A DNA stretch of 64,000 bases, taken from positions 1-64,000 of the forward strand of contig JAWKWB010000007.1 in the NCBI GenBank assembly GCA_041397775.1. Reading direction: 5' to 3'. A model generated the notes under the pieces. It ran no database searches and had not been told where the DNA came from. It saw only the letters and a list, made by a program, of their open reading frames with translations. This DNA is from Ga0077555 sp041397775. Lineage in GTDB: Bacteria; Pseudomonadota; Alphaproteobacteria; Rhizobiales; Hyphomicrobiaceae. Position 1 is the first letter of the stretch. Every line of letters begins with the position of its first letter. A program made the translations under genes and the position numbers. Positions 53,948 to 62,457 of the stretch are shown here, piece after piece.

Positions 53948-54283
53948 ATGCTGTTTCCCGATCACTTCCTCGCGGTTCGCGCCACGGTCACGCCCGAACG
54001 CGAGGAGGAGTTCAACCGCTGGTACGACACCGAGCACACGCCGGATGCCGTGAAGACCTTTCCCGGCTGCATCGGCGGCGCACGCTACAAGGTTGTGCTG
54101 GGCGACGGCTCGCACCAGTACGTCGCGCTCTATGCCTTCAAGACGCCCGAGGAGATGGACGCGGCGCTGACGGGGCCGGGCATCAAGAAGCTGTTGGCGA
54201 TCTACGATGCGGACGTCGGAGCCTTTTCCACGCGCAACCGCAATACCTACACGAAGATCTTCGAATTCATGCGGCCGGCCTGA
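53948..54283 (+). CDS. Small dimeric alpha/beta-barrel protein (EthD-like)
   Basis: 111 residues from the ATG at 53948 with AGGAGAGG upstream. The sequence DHFLAVRATVTPEREEEFNRW, followed by YDTEHTPDAVKTFPGCIGGARYKVV (split) and QYVALYAFKTPEEMDAAL, fits the ferredoxin-like dimeric alpha/beta-barrel group (EthD/DUF4286-like). The WYDTEH motif is the common N-terminal signature. Such proteins are accessory or enzymatic factors in degradation pathways. It sits between the RraA-like gene and the CoA-transferase (29 bp gap) in the presumed catabolic operon. Confidence 0.82.
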   Translation: MLFPDHFLAVRATVTPEREEEFNRWYDTEHTPDAVKTFPGCIGGARYKVVLGDGSHQYVALYAFKTPEEMDAALTGPGIKKLLAIYDADVGAFSTRNRNTYTKIFEFMRPA

Positions 54284-54312
54284 GCCGCGGCCAGACGAGG
54301 AAAGCCAAGACG

Positions 54313-55464
54313 ATGACGCAGAGCCTGGAAGGCGTGCGGGTACTGGAGCTTGCCCGTTATCAGGCCGGCCCGCGTGGCGGCATGATGCTGTCGGACCTGG
54401 GTGCCGAGGTGATCAAGGTCGAGCGGATCGGCGGCGAGGAGACGCGCAGGAACCCGCCCATCGTGCGCGGCCAGAGCGTCTACTTCACCGTCTACAATCG
54501 TGGCAAGAAATCCATCTGCCTCGATCTGCGCGCGGAGGCGGGCAAGGCCGTGCTGCGCGAACTGGTCGCCAAGTCCGACATCGTGCTGGAGAACTTCCGG
54601 CCGGGCACGATGGACGCGATGGGCTTCGGCTACGAGGCCCTGAAGGCGATCAAGCGCGATATCATCCTCGTGTCGGTTTCGGGCTTCGGCCAGTACGGCC
54701 CCTATCGGGACCGGCCGGCGTTCGATCCGCTGGGCCAGGCGATGAGCGGTCTCATGAGCCTCACGGGGCGGCCCGTGGGGCAGCCCGTCGGCACCGCCTT
54801 TTCGCTCGTCGACCGGACGACGGCGCTGCACGCCACCATCGGCGCGCTCGCCGCGCTGCGCCATCGCGACCGGACGGGCGAAGGGCAGATGATCGACTGT
54901 TGCCTGCTCGACAGCGCACTGACCATGGTCGAGATCCCCAGCATCACGTATCTCGATACCGGCTCGGATGGCGGGGAGGGCGGGCGGCCACCCTATCGCG
55001 CCCGGGACGGCTGGGTGGTGATCTCGGCCATCGGCCGCGACATGGTCGGGCGCCTTAACGAGATCGTCACGGGGGCGAAGACAGGCGACACCGCGCCGAT
55101 GAATTCCTCGACCGGTTCGTCGGACGAACGCCGGCGCCGTCTCGAAGCCTGGACGAAAGAGCGCAGCGTCGGCGAGATCGTGACGACGCTGCTGGAGGCC
55201 GGCATTCCCGTGGCGCCCGTCCGCAACATCCCCGAAGCGGCGCGGGATGCACACACGTGGGAGCGCGAGATGTTCGTCAAGCAGCCCGATGCGCTCGCCG
55301 GCGAGATCCATGTGCCGGGCCTTGCCGTGAAGATGTCGGCGACGCCCGGCCGCGTTGGTCCCGTGCCTACGCCCGGCCAGCACACCGACGAGGTTCTCTC
55401 CCGCCTTCTCGGCTACGATGCGGCCAGGCTCGCGGGGCTGCGCGATGCCAAAGTGATCGCCTGA
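54313..55464 (+). CDS. Class III CoA-transferase (CaiB/BaiF family)
   Basis: 383 residues; the ATG follows GAGGAAAG. The motifs are canonical: LEGVRVLELARYQAGPRGGMM, LGAEVIKVERIGGEETR, VLENFRPGTMDAMGFGYEAL, and RDRPAFDPLGQAMSGLMSLTG with Asp138 as the predicted nucleophile. Its C-terminal lobe shows VAPVRNIPEAARDAHTWERE. Of the four paralogues in this window it is the only one inside a clear pathway-like operon: an EthD-like gene 29 bp before and an enolase-superfamily gene 24 bp behind. The likely job is to charge the pathway acid with CoA or to recycle CoA. Confidence 0.95.
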   Translation: MTQSLEGVRVLELARYQAGPRGGMMLSDLGAEVIKVERIGGEETRRNPPIVRGQSVYFTVYNRGKKSICLDLRAEAGKAVLRELVAKSDIVLENFRPGTMDAMGFGYEALKAIKRDIILVSVSGFGQYGPYRDRPAFDPLGQAMSGLMSLTGRPVGQPVGTAFSLVDRTTALHATIGALAALRHRDRTGEGQMIDCCLLDSALTMVEIPSITYLDTGSDGGEGGRPPYRARDGWVVISAIGRDMVGRLNEIVTGAKTGDTAPMNSSTGSSDERRRRLEAWTKERSVGEIVTTLLEAGIPVAPVRNIPEAARDAHTWEREMFVKQPDALAGEIHVPGLAVKMSATPGRVGPVPTPGQHTDEVLSRLLGYDAARLAGLRDAKVIA

Positions 55465-55488
55465 AACGTCGCCACTGGAGCGCGCCTG

Positions 55489-56694
55489 ATGAAAGTCACG
55501 GCTATCGAGACGATCCGCACGAGCGAGCACCCGAACTTTCTCTGGGTGGAGGTCCACACCGACGAGGGGCTGGTCGGGCTCGGTGAGACGTTCTACGGCC
55601 CGGCCGCGGCGGAGGGCCATGTGCACGGCCTCATCGCGCCCTACCTGATCGGCAAGGACCCGACCCAGATCGAGGCGCACCAGGCGCACCTGACCGGCTA
55701 CATCGGCTTTGCCGGCGCGTCCGCCGAAATGCGCGGGCGTTCGGCGGTCGATATCGCGCTGTGGGACATCCTGGGCCAGGCGAAGGGCATGGCGCTGTGC
55801 GACTTGCTCGGCGGGCGCGTGCGCCAGGACATCAAGGTCTACAACACCTGCGCCGGCTTCTCCTATGTGCAGGACAAGGCGACGCAGGGGACGAACAACT
55901 TCGGCCTCGACAGCCGCAAGGGCCAGTACGAAGACCTCGATGCCTTCCTGAACCGCGCCGATGAGTTGGCCCATTCACTCCTGGAAATGGGCATCGACGC
56001 GATGAAGATCTGGCCGCTCGACTATGCGGCGGAAGCGTCGTCCGGTTACTGGATCAGCCATGCCGACCTGAAGAAGGGCCTCGAGCCGTTCGAGAAGATC
56101 CGCAAGGCCGTGGGTGACAAGATGGATGTCGCCTACGAGCTGCATTCGCTGTGGAGCCGCCCGCAGGCGATCAAGATCGCGCAGGCGCTCGAGGCCTATC
56201 GTCCCATGTGGGTGGAAGACCCCGTCTTCATGGATCACATGCACTCCATCGGCGAGGTCGCACGCGCCACCCGCAGCCCCATCGCCGTCGGCGAGACGCG
56301 GGGCGGCCGCGCCGATTTCCGCTACCTGATGGAACTCGAGGCGCTCTCGATGATCATCATGGACGTGGCGTGGTGCGGCGGCATCTCCGAGGCCCGCAAG
56401 ATCGGCGCCATGGCAGAGACCTACCAGACGCCCGTCGCCTTCCACGATTGCACGGGGCCGGTGGCGCTCACCGTCTCCACGCATCTGGCGCTCAACGTGC
56501 GTAACTGCTGGGTGCAGGAGATCGTGCGCGCCTTCTATTACGGTTGGTATCACAAATACCTGACGGCGCTGCCGCCACTCGCCGCGGGCCGCATCACCGT
56601 GCCCGACGGGCCCGGGCTCGGCACACGCCTTCAGGCCGATGTGAAGGCGCGCCCCGGAGTGACGGTCCGGCGGTCGACGGCCGAGACGCTGTAA
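55489..56694 (+). CDS. Mandelate racemase/muconate-lactonising enzyme family (enolase superfamily)
   Basis: 401 residues, last gene of the RraA/EthD-like/CoA-transferase run (24 bp after the CoA-transferase). The N-terminal capping domain starts MKVTAIETIRTSEHPNFLWV and the barrel carries the metal ligands in DVAYELHSLW, MWVEDPVF and AVGETRGG. The base region is AMKIWPLDYAAE (K-x-W instead of K-x-K), and a His-Asp pair occurs in AFHDCTGPVALT. These features resemble the sugar-acid dehydratase branch (galactonate/gluconate-type) rather than muconate cycloisomerase. The enzyme would abstract the proton alpha to a carboxylate. The exact substrate is unknown. Confidence 0.92.
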   Translation: MKVTAIETIRTSEHPNFLWVEVHTDEGLVGLGETFYGPAAAEGHVHGLIAPYLIGKDPTQIEAHQAHLTGYIGFAGASAEMRGRSAVDIALWDILGQAKGMALCDLLGGRVRQDIKVYNTCAGFSYVQDKATQGTNNFGLDSRKGQYEDLDAFLNRADELAHSLLEMGIDAMKIWPLDYAAEASSGYWISHADLKKGLEPFEKIRKAVGDKMDVAYELHSLWSRPQAIKIAQALEAYRPMWVEDPVFMDHMHSIGEVARATRSPIAVGETRGGRADFRYLMELEALSMIIMDVAWCGGISEARKIGAMAETYQTPVAFHDCTGPVALTVSTHLALNVRNCWVQEIVRAFYYGWYHKYLTALPPLAAGRITVPDGPGLGTRLQADVKARPGVTVRRSTAETL

Positions 56695-56709
56695 GGCGGA
56701 TGGGCCCTC

Positions 56710-58038
56710 TCAGCGCGCACCGAAGAGCACCTTGGGCCGCTCGAGCCCGAGGTGGTCGCGCAGCGTGCGGCCGCCGTAGGCCGTCCGGAACAGCCCGCGC
56801 TTCTGCAGGATCGGCACGACCTCGGCGATGAAGACGTCGAGCATCTCGGGTAAGACGGGCGGCATCAGGTTGAAGCCGTCGCAGGCGCCGCTCTCGAACC
56901 AGTCCTGCATGAGGTCGGCGACCTGGCTGGGCGTGCCGGTGCATGTGAAATGCCCGCGCGCGCCGGCGAGCTTGGCGAGAAGCTGACGCATCGTCGGTTT
57001 CTCCCGGCGAACCAGCCCCACGATCACCTCGGTGCGGCTGCGCGACGCCTCCACCGTGCGCGTATCGGGGAAGTCGTCGTCGGCCGACAGCACCTTGTCG
57101 AGCGGGATCCTGGAAAAATCGTAGCCGCCGAACCGCGCCGACAGCCGCGAGCGGCCGATCTCGACGTCGGCGAGCGCGTTGAGGTCGTCGGCGTAGCGCT
57201 GGGCACCCGCTTCCGTCTCGGCGATCACGGGCGAGAAGCCCGGCAGGATGTGCACGTGCGCGGGATCGCGGCCTTCCTGGGGAACCAGTGCCTTGAGATC
57301 GGCATAGAACGCCTGGGCCGTCGCCTTCTCCATGTGCGCGGTGAAGACCGTCTCCGCGTGGCGCGCCGCGAACCGGCGGCCGGTGTCGGAGGAGCCCGCC
57401 TGGACGAACACGGGCCGCCCCTGCGGTGAGCGGGGCAGGTTGAGTGGCCCCTTCACCTTGTAGTGAGGGCCGTCATGGTCGACGCGGCGGACGCGGGCCG
57501 GATCGGCATAGAGGCCACCGGCGCGATCGTCGATCACGGCATCGTCGGACCAACTGTCCCACAGGCCCGTGACGACCTTCATGTACTCCTCCGCACGCTC
57601 ATAGCGATCGGCATGGCTGAAGGTGTGGCCACCGTAGTTCGCGCCGGCCTCGTGCGACCAGGTCGTCACGATGTTCCAGCCGGCACGGCCCCGGCTGATG
57701 TGATCGAGCGAGGCGAACTGGCGCGCGAGATTGTAGGGCTCGGTGTAGGTCGTGGATGCGGTGCCGATGAGCCCGATGTGGGTCGTCGCCATGGCGACGG
57801 CGGAGAGCGTCGTGATCGGCTCCAGCCAGTTGAACGGGGTGGCGCGCACGTCGTTCCACAGGCCCAGGACATCCGCCAGGAAGATCGAGTCGAAGAGGCC
57901 CGCTTCCGCCTTCCGGGCTTGCTCCACGGTGTAGTCGATGTCCTCGAGCGGCAAGGGCGAGGAGCCCGGATGCCGCCACGAGGCCTCGTGGTGGCCGCGG
58001 CTCTGGATGAAGAGGTTGATATGCATCTGACGTGACAT
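56710..58038 (-). CDS. Flavin-dependent monooxygenase, NtaA/SnaA/DszA family
   Basis: 442 residues from the ATG at 58038 (GGGAGG 6 bp upstream). It is a luciferase-like TIM-barrel of the nitrilotriacetate-monooxygenase component A group: HINLFIQSRGHHEASWRHPG, GLFDSIFLADVLGLW, LDHISRGRAGWNIVTTW, the NYGGHTFSHADRYERAEEYM region, and SPQGRPVFVQAGSSDTGRRF. It needs reduced FMN from a separate reductase, whose gene is not adjacent. Members oxidise sulfonates, nitrilotriacetate, EDTA or dibenzothiophene sulfone; the substrate cannot be told here. It is convergent with the enolase-superfamily gene (15 bp gap) and divergent from the hydroxyacid dehydrogenase. Confidence 0.93.
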   Translation of the reverse strand: MSRQMHINLFIQSRGHHEASWRHPGSSPLPLEDIDYTVEQARKAEAGLFDSIFLADVLGLWNDVRATPFNWLEPITTLSAVAMATTHIGLIGTASTTYTEPYNLARQFASLDHISRGRAGWNIVTTWSHEAGANYGGHTFSHADRYERAEEYMKVVTGLWDSWSDDAVIDDRAGGLYADPARVRRVDHDGPHYKVKGPLNLPRSPQGRPVFVQAGSSDTGRRFAARHAETVFTAHMEKATAQAFYADLKALVPQEGRDPAHVHILPGFSPVIAETEAGAQRYADDLNALADVEIGRSRLSARFGGYDFSRIPLDKVLSADDDFPDTRTVEASRSRTEVIVGLVRREKPTMRQLLAKLAGARGHFTCTGTPSQVADLMQDWFESGACDGFNLMPPVLPEMLDVFIAEVVPILQKRGLFRTAYGGRTLRDHLGLERPKVLFGAR

Positions 58039-58325
58039 GACGGCCTCCCTGCCGTTCGCGCCGTCGGGCGCTGTTGCCGCGCCGGCAAACGGCACTGCGC
58101 GGTCTGGCCTGCAGGTCTCTTTTTTCTCAGCCGGATTGCGGCGGCCCTATTCGCATGGCCGGCGCCCTCACAGGACGGGTGACACCGCAGCGGTCAAAGA
58201 ATAGTGTCGCCCCCGGCCCCGGTCCACCGGCCGGGAAAAAGGTTCTACGGGGACGCGACGGCACCAAGGCCGCGGGCAAACCGCGGTCGCGGGGCGCTCT
58301 CGTGCCAGACGAGGAAACGCGAAGA

Positions 58326-59321
58326 ATGTCGACCAACAAGAAGCGAGTGCTCTACACGAGCTCCATGGCCAAGCCGGGCATCGAGATCCTGCTGAAGCGG
58401 GATGACGTGGAAGCGATCTCGTTCCCCTATACGATGACGGGTCCCGAGTATCAGGCGCTCTTGAAGGAGCACGCGCCCGTTTCCGCCGTCATCCTGGGCG
58501 CGACGCGCTTCGGCGAAGCCGAGCATGCAGCCTCCGGCGGCATCCAGGTCGTGGCGCGCACGGGCGTGGGCTTCGATGCCATCGACATCCCCGCCATGAC
58601 GGCCCGCAAGACGCCCGTGATGACCGTCGGCATCGCCAATTCCCCGTCCGTCGCCGAGCAGGCGATGACCTTCATGCTGACGCTGGCCAAGAAGGGCCCC
58701 GCGTTGACGAAGCTCGTGCGCGAGGGGCGCTGGATGGACCGGTTGAAGCCGGAATTCGTCGGCACCGACATGTTCGAGAAGACCGTTCTGGTGATCGGCT
58801 TCGGCCGCATCGGCACACGCACCGCCAAGCGCTGCCTTGCCATGGAATGCAAGGTCGCCGTCTACGATCCCTACGTCGATCAGTCAGCGATCGCCGCGGC
58901 GGGCTGCGAGCCGGTGGCCGACCTCGATGCCGCGATCCCGCACGCCGATTTCATCACCATCCACTGCCCGAAGAATGCCGAGACCATCGGCATGTTCAAT
59001 CTGAAGCGCATGCGCGCCATGAAGCGGACGGCCTATCTCGTTTCCACGGCGCGCGGCGGCATCATCGACGAGAAGGATCTCGTGACGGCGCTGTCGGATG
59101 GCACGCTGCCGGCGGCGGGTCTCGACGTCTTCGACCGCGAGCCGCCGGATCCGGAAAACCCGCTCTTCAAGCTGCCCAATGTGGTGCTGGCGCCGCACAT
59201 CGCCGGCAACACGCGCGAGGCCATGGATCGCATGTCGATCGAAGCGGCCAAGAATGTCTTGTCCGTGTTCGACGGGGCGCCGCGCAAGGAGAACGCCGTC
59301 AATCCGGAGGTGTACGCCTGA
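58326..59321 (+). CDS. D-2-hydroxyacid dehydrogenase (SerA-like)
   Basis: 331 residues from the ATG at 58326; GAGGAAACGCGAAG lies upstream. The two-domain fold of the NAD-dependent D-isomer hydroxyacid dehydrogenases is visible: IQVVARTGVGFDAIDIPAMT (about 70-90), the cofactor loop VLVIGFGRIGTRTAKR, the catalytic Arg in VSTARGGIIDE, Glu in LDVFDREPPD and His in LAPHIAGNT. It has no C-terminal ACT regulatory domain, unlike full SerA, so it is a short phosphoglycerate/glycerate/hydroxypyruvate dehydrogenase-like enzyme. The 287-bp space to the divergent monooxygenase should contain both promoters. thiS follows 124 bp downstream. Confidence 0.93.
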   Translation: MSTNKKRVLYTSSMAKPGIEILLKRDDVEAISFPYTMTGPEYQALLKEHAPVSAVILGATRFGEAEHAASGGIQVVARTGVGFDAIDIPAMTARKTPVMTVGIANSPSVAEQAMTFMLTLAKKGPALTKLVREGRWMDRLKPEFVGTDMFEKTVLVIGFGRIGTRTAKRCLAMECKVAVYDPYVDQSAIAAAGCEPVADLDAAIPHADFITIHCPKNAETIGMFNLKRMRAMKRTAYLVSTARGGIIDEKDLVTALSDGTLPAAGLDVFDREPPDPENPLFKLPNVVLAPHIAGNTREAMDRMSIEAAKNVLSVFDGAPRKENAVNPEVYA

Positions 59322-59445
59322 TCCGCTCCTGCGCGCCCGGCGCATGGCGGCACCTCCGCCGTGCGTCTTGGAGCCCACGTGGAACACGCCTAGACTGTAA
59401 GTCCGGCGGCCCTCGTGACGAGGGCGCGATGACGCGCGCTGAGAG

Positions 59446-59679
59446 ATGACGCTCGCAGAGAAGATGAACGAGACCACACAGAGCCGCCTCGTCGTGAATG
59501 GCGAGGCCGTCGCCTGCAAAGCGGCAACGCTGGCACAGCTCCTGGCCGAGCTGGGCTATGGCGCCGCCAAGGTCGCAACGGCATTGAACGGGGAGTTCGT
59601 GCCCGAGAAGGCGCGCGCTGCGACGCCACTCGCCACGGGCGATGCCGTGGAGATCGTGGCGCCGCGGCAGGGCGGATGA
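59446..59679 (+). CDS. thiS: Sulfur carrier protein ThiS
   Basis: 77 residues (72 from an in-frame ATG at 59464). It is a beta-grasp protein that ends in the required Gly-Gly (IVAPRQGG), which is adenylated and thiocarboxylated to supply sulfur for the thiazole ring of thiamine. The body RLVVNGEAVACKAATLAQLL, TALNGEFVPEKARAATPLAT and GDAVEIVAP follows the family. It heads thiS-thiG-thiE. The leader contains several small hairpins but not the conserved TPP-riboswitch core. Confidence 0.93.
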   Translation: MTLAEKMNETTQSRLVVNGEAVACKAATLAQLLAELGYGAAKVATALNGEFVPEKARAATPLATGDAVEIVAPRQGG

Positions 59680-59743
59680 CAGTACGGGGCGCGGCCGTAG
59701 CAGGCGGGCTTGCCTTGCCGGCAGCGACATCCCGCAAGGAGCC

Positions 59744-60586
59744 ATGACGAGAATGAGCACGACGACGCGAGCTGCACGATCCGCTGAGCACGCCAGCGCG
59801 TTCACGGTCTACGGAACCGGCGTCGCCTCGCGGTTGATGCTGGGCACGGCGCAGTACCCCTCGCCGCAGGTGCTGGTGGATGCCGTCAAGGCCTCGGGTG
59901 CGGGCATCGTCACCGTGTCGCTGCGCCGCGAAGCGGCACGCGACAAGGGCGGCCAGAGGTTCTGGGACCTGATCGGCGGGCTTGGCGTCGCCGTACTGCC
60001 CAACACCGCGGGATGCCGCACGCCCAAGGAGGCCATCAATACCGCCCGTATGGCCCGTGAGTTGTTCGACACCGACTGGATCAAGCTCGAGGTGATCGCC
60101 AACGACGATACGCTGCAGCCGGACGTGTTCGGTCTGGTCGAGGCGGCGACGGTTCTCGCCAAGGAGGGGTTCAAGGTCTTCCCCTACACGACCGAGGACC
60201 TGGGGGTGGCCGAGCGCCTCCTGGCAGCGGGCTGCGAAGTCCTGATGCCGTGGGGGGCGCCGATCGGCACGGGCCGCGGGCTTGCCAACCCCTATGCGCT
60301 CAGGACCATGCGCAACTATTTCCCCGGCGTGCCGCTCGTCGTCGACGCCGGCCTTGGCGCGCCCAGCCATGCGGCGCAAGCCATGGAAATGGGGTTCGAC
60401 GCCGTGCTGCTGAACACTGCCGTTGCCAAGGCCGTCGATCCCGTCGCCATGGCACGCGCGTTCGCGGGCGGCATCGCTGCCGGCCGCACGGCCTACGAGG
60501 CCGGCCTCATGGAGCAGCGCGACATGGCCGAGCCCTCGACGCCCGTCGCAGGCACCCCCTTCTTCGGCCTCGGGCAGAAAGGCTGA
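59744..60586 (+). CDS. thiG: Thiazole synthase ThiG
   Basis: About 280 residues; an ATG at 59744 or 59753 is possible behind AAGGAGCC. It is a TIM-barrel that condenses DXP, dehydroglycine and ThiS-thiocarboxylate to the thiazole phosphate. The signature segments are GTGVASRLMLGTAQYPSPQVL (partial), the Schiff-base Lys in DWIKLEVIAND, LPNTAGCRTPKEAINTARMA, VLMPWGAPIGTGRGLANP and VPLVVDAGLGAPSHAAQAME. It is complete and of normal length. It follows thiS by about 65 bp and is followed by thiE after 5 bp. thiC, thiD and thiO/thiH are not in the window. Confidence 0.96.
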   Translation: MTRMSTTTRAARSAEHASAFTVYGTGVASRLMLGTAQYPSPQVLVDAVKASGAGIVTVSLRREAARDKGGQRFWDLIGGLGVAVLPNTAGCRTPKEAINTARMARELFDTDWIKLEVIANDDTLQPDVFGLVEAATVLAKEGFKVFPYTTEDLGVAERLLAAGCEVLMPWGAPIGTGRGLANPYALRTMRNYFPGVPLVVDAGLGAPSHAAQAMEMGFDAVLLNTAVAKAVDPVAMARAFAGGIAAGRTAYEAGLMEQRDMAEPSTPVAGTPFFGLGQKG

Positions 60587-60591
60587 CCGCC

Positions 60592-61221
60592 GTGACGACA
60601 TCGCTACTCGACGTTTTCTATCCGATCGTCCCCGACGACGCATGGATGCGGCGCCTCGTGCCGCTCGGCGTGCGCACCATCCAGTTGCGGCTCAAGGATG
60701 CGAGCCCGGTCGAGGTGCGGCGCCAGATCCGCGAGAGCATGGCCATCTGCAAGGCGCACGGCTGCCAGCTCATCGTCAACGACTACTGGCAGGCGGCGCT
60801 GGACGAGGGCGCCGACTTCATCCACCTCGGCCAGGAGGACCTGGCGGACGCCGATGTCGCGCGCATCAAGGCGGCGGGCGCCCGGCTCGGCATCTCCACG
60901 CACGACCACGCCGAGCTGGAGATCGCACTCTCCGCCAGGCCCGACTACATCGCCCTCGGGCCGATCTACGAAACGAAGCTCAAGGCGATGAAGTGGCAGC
61001 CGCAAGGGCTCGCGCGCATCGGGGAATGGAAACAGCGCATCGGCAGCCTGCCGCTGTGCGCCATCGCCGGCATCACCATCGCGCGTGCACCGGGCGTCCT
61101 GGCGGCGGGCGCCGACAGCGTGGCCGTCATCACCGATTTCCTCACGCATCCCGATCCCGAGGCGCGCGTCAGGGAGTGGCTGGCCTGGGCCGGTGAAGCC
61201 CGCGCCGCACGCAAGTCTTGA
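60592..61221 (+). CDS. thiE: Thiamine-phosphate synthase ThiE
   Basis: 209 residues from a GTG at 60592, 5 bp after thiG, with AAAGG about 10 bp upstream. The enzyme joins the pyrimidine and thiazole moieties to thiamine phosphate. The family pattern is seen: YPIVPDD, GVRTIQLRLKD (pyrophosphate-binding region), CQLIVNDYWQAALDEGADFIHL (split), HLGQEDL, LGISTHDHAELE, YIALGPIYET and ADSVAVITDFLTHPDP. It closes the thiSGE cluster. The C-terminus (EWLAWAGEARAARKS) is slightly longer than usual. Confidence 0.94.
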   Translation: MTTSLLDVFYPIVPDDAWMRRLVPLGVRTIQLRLKDASPVEVRRQIRESMAICKAHGCQLIVNDYWQAALDEGADFIHLGQEDLADADVARIKAAGARLGISTHDHAELEIALSARPDYIALGPIYETKLKAMKWQPQGLARIGEWKQRIGSLPLCAIAGITIARAPGVLAAGADSVAVITDFLTHPDPEARVREWLAWAGEARAARKS

Positions 61222-61283
61222 GGGCGGCTTGTTTGTGACAGGGCGTTGACACAAAGTGGCGGACGCAGTCTTCCGGGGCCGTC

Positions 61284-62285
61284 ATGCCGTATCGTTTCAA
61301 GCCCAAAGAATCCCTCGAGGAAAACATCCGCCGTATCGCGGTCGAGCAAGTCGATCGCGTATTGGCGCTGCCCGGCGACGACGTCGAGCGCCAGGTGCAC
61401 GAAACGCGCAAGTGCCTCAAGCGGGCGCGTGCGCTCTTGCGGCTGGTGCGGGATGGCCTGCCGCGAACGCAGGCGCGCGAGCTGAATGCGACGCTGCGTG
61501 AAGCCGGCCAGATGCTCTCCCGCCAACGCGATCGCGATGTTCGCCAAGGCACGCTCGCGGCCCTGCGCGAAGGGGCACGTCCCGCGCTGACGGCCGCCCT
61601 CGGCAGGGCGCAGGCGCATAATCGCGCTGCCACGCCGCCCACCGACCCGGCCGCGACCGCCAAGTCGGAAGCTCATGCAACCGAGGCGCTGGCGGTGGTG
61701 CATGCGCGCTTGCGCGAGGTTCGCGAAACACTGGCCGGGCTGTCGCTGCGCGGTGATACGGAGACCATTCGGAGGGGGCTCGAGCGGACACATCGGGCAG
61801 CGCGCCAGGCTCTTTGCGATATCGCGCAGGATCCACACGACGAAGCCTTCCATGAATTGCGCAAGGTCGTGCAGGCGCATTGGCGACAGACCGTACTGCT
61901 GTCGGGGGCGTGGCCACAGATGATGCAGACCCGCGCGACGATCGCGCAGGATCTGTCGCAAGCGCTCGGGCAGGAGCACGACTTCACGATGCTGGCCCAG
62001 TGGTGCCTCGGCCAGGTCGGCAACGGGCTTGCCGCGCGTGATGCCGGGGCCATCGCAACCGCCTGCCGTCAGCGACAGGAGGAGCTGCGCATGCGCTGCC
62101 TTGCCGAAGCAGAGCGATTGTTCAATGGCAAGCCCCGTCGTTTCGCCCGTGACACCGTCGCGTTGTGGGAGCTTGCCATCACACGGCGCAAGGAGGCCAA
62201 GAGGGCCGCGCGCAGTGAGGCCAAAACCGTCGCCCCCGTGAACGTCCGCGACGAGACCGTTGCCCGTCGCGTGGGCGCGGACTGA
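61284..62285 (+). CDS. CHAD-domain protein
   Basis: 333 residues. The conserved-histidine helical CHAD domain covers about residues 10-290: ERQVHETRKCLKRARALLRLVR with the His and basic residues, LSRQRDRDVR, then the second half with AFHELRKVVQAHWRQTVLL and LGQEHDF. CHAD proteins bind inorganic polyphosphate and can target polyphosphate granules. It lacks the CYTH triphosphatase domain often fused to it. It follows thiE by 62 bp, but a functional link is not obvious. The tail after 290 is basic (RRKEAKRAARSEAK). Confidence 0.93.
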   Translation: MPYRFKPKESLEENIRRIAVEQVDRVLALPGDDVERQVHETRKCLKRARALLRLVRDGLPRTQARELNATLREAGQMLSRQRDRDVRQGTLAALREGARPALTAALGRAQAHNRAATPPTDPAATAKSEAHATEALAVVHARLREVRETLAGLSLRGDTETIRRGLERTHRAARQALCDIAQDPHDEAFHELRKVVQAHWRQTVLLSGAWPQMMQTRATIAQDLSQALGQEHDFTMLAQWCLGQVGNGLAARDAGAIATACRQRQEELRMRCLAEAERLFNGKPRRFARDTVALWELAITRRKEAKRAARSEAKTVAPVNVRDETVARRVGAD

Positions 62286-62457
62286 CAAGGCAGCCGCGGT
62301 GGCCATGCGCCTTGGCCACAGGTCACCGACCGCGCACCGCGGGGGCTGTGCACGGCGTGCAATTCAGTCTACAAAGCAAGCAAAGCCAATCGGCGATCAT
62401 TTCAAAGCGGCCGGAGCCGTTCGGTCGGCAGGGACGTTACGTGTGAGGGAGGGTGCG

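Noticed and set aside
59400..59460. Possible TPP riboswitch before thiS
   Set aside because: CTGAGAG is present, but the GGGTGCCC part, the ACCTGAT segment and the closing stem are absent.
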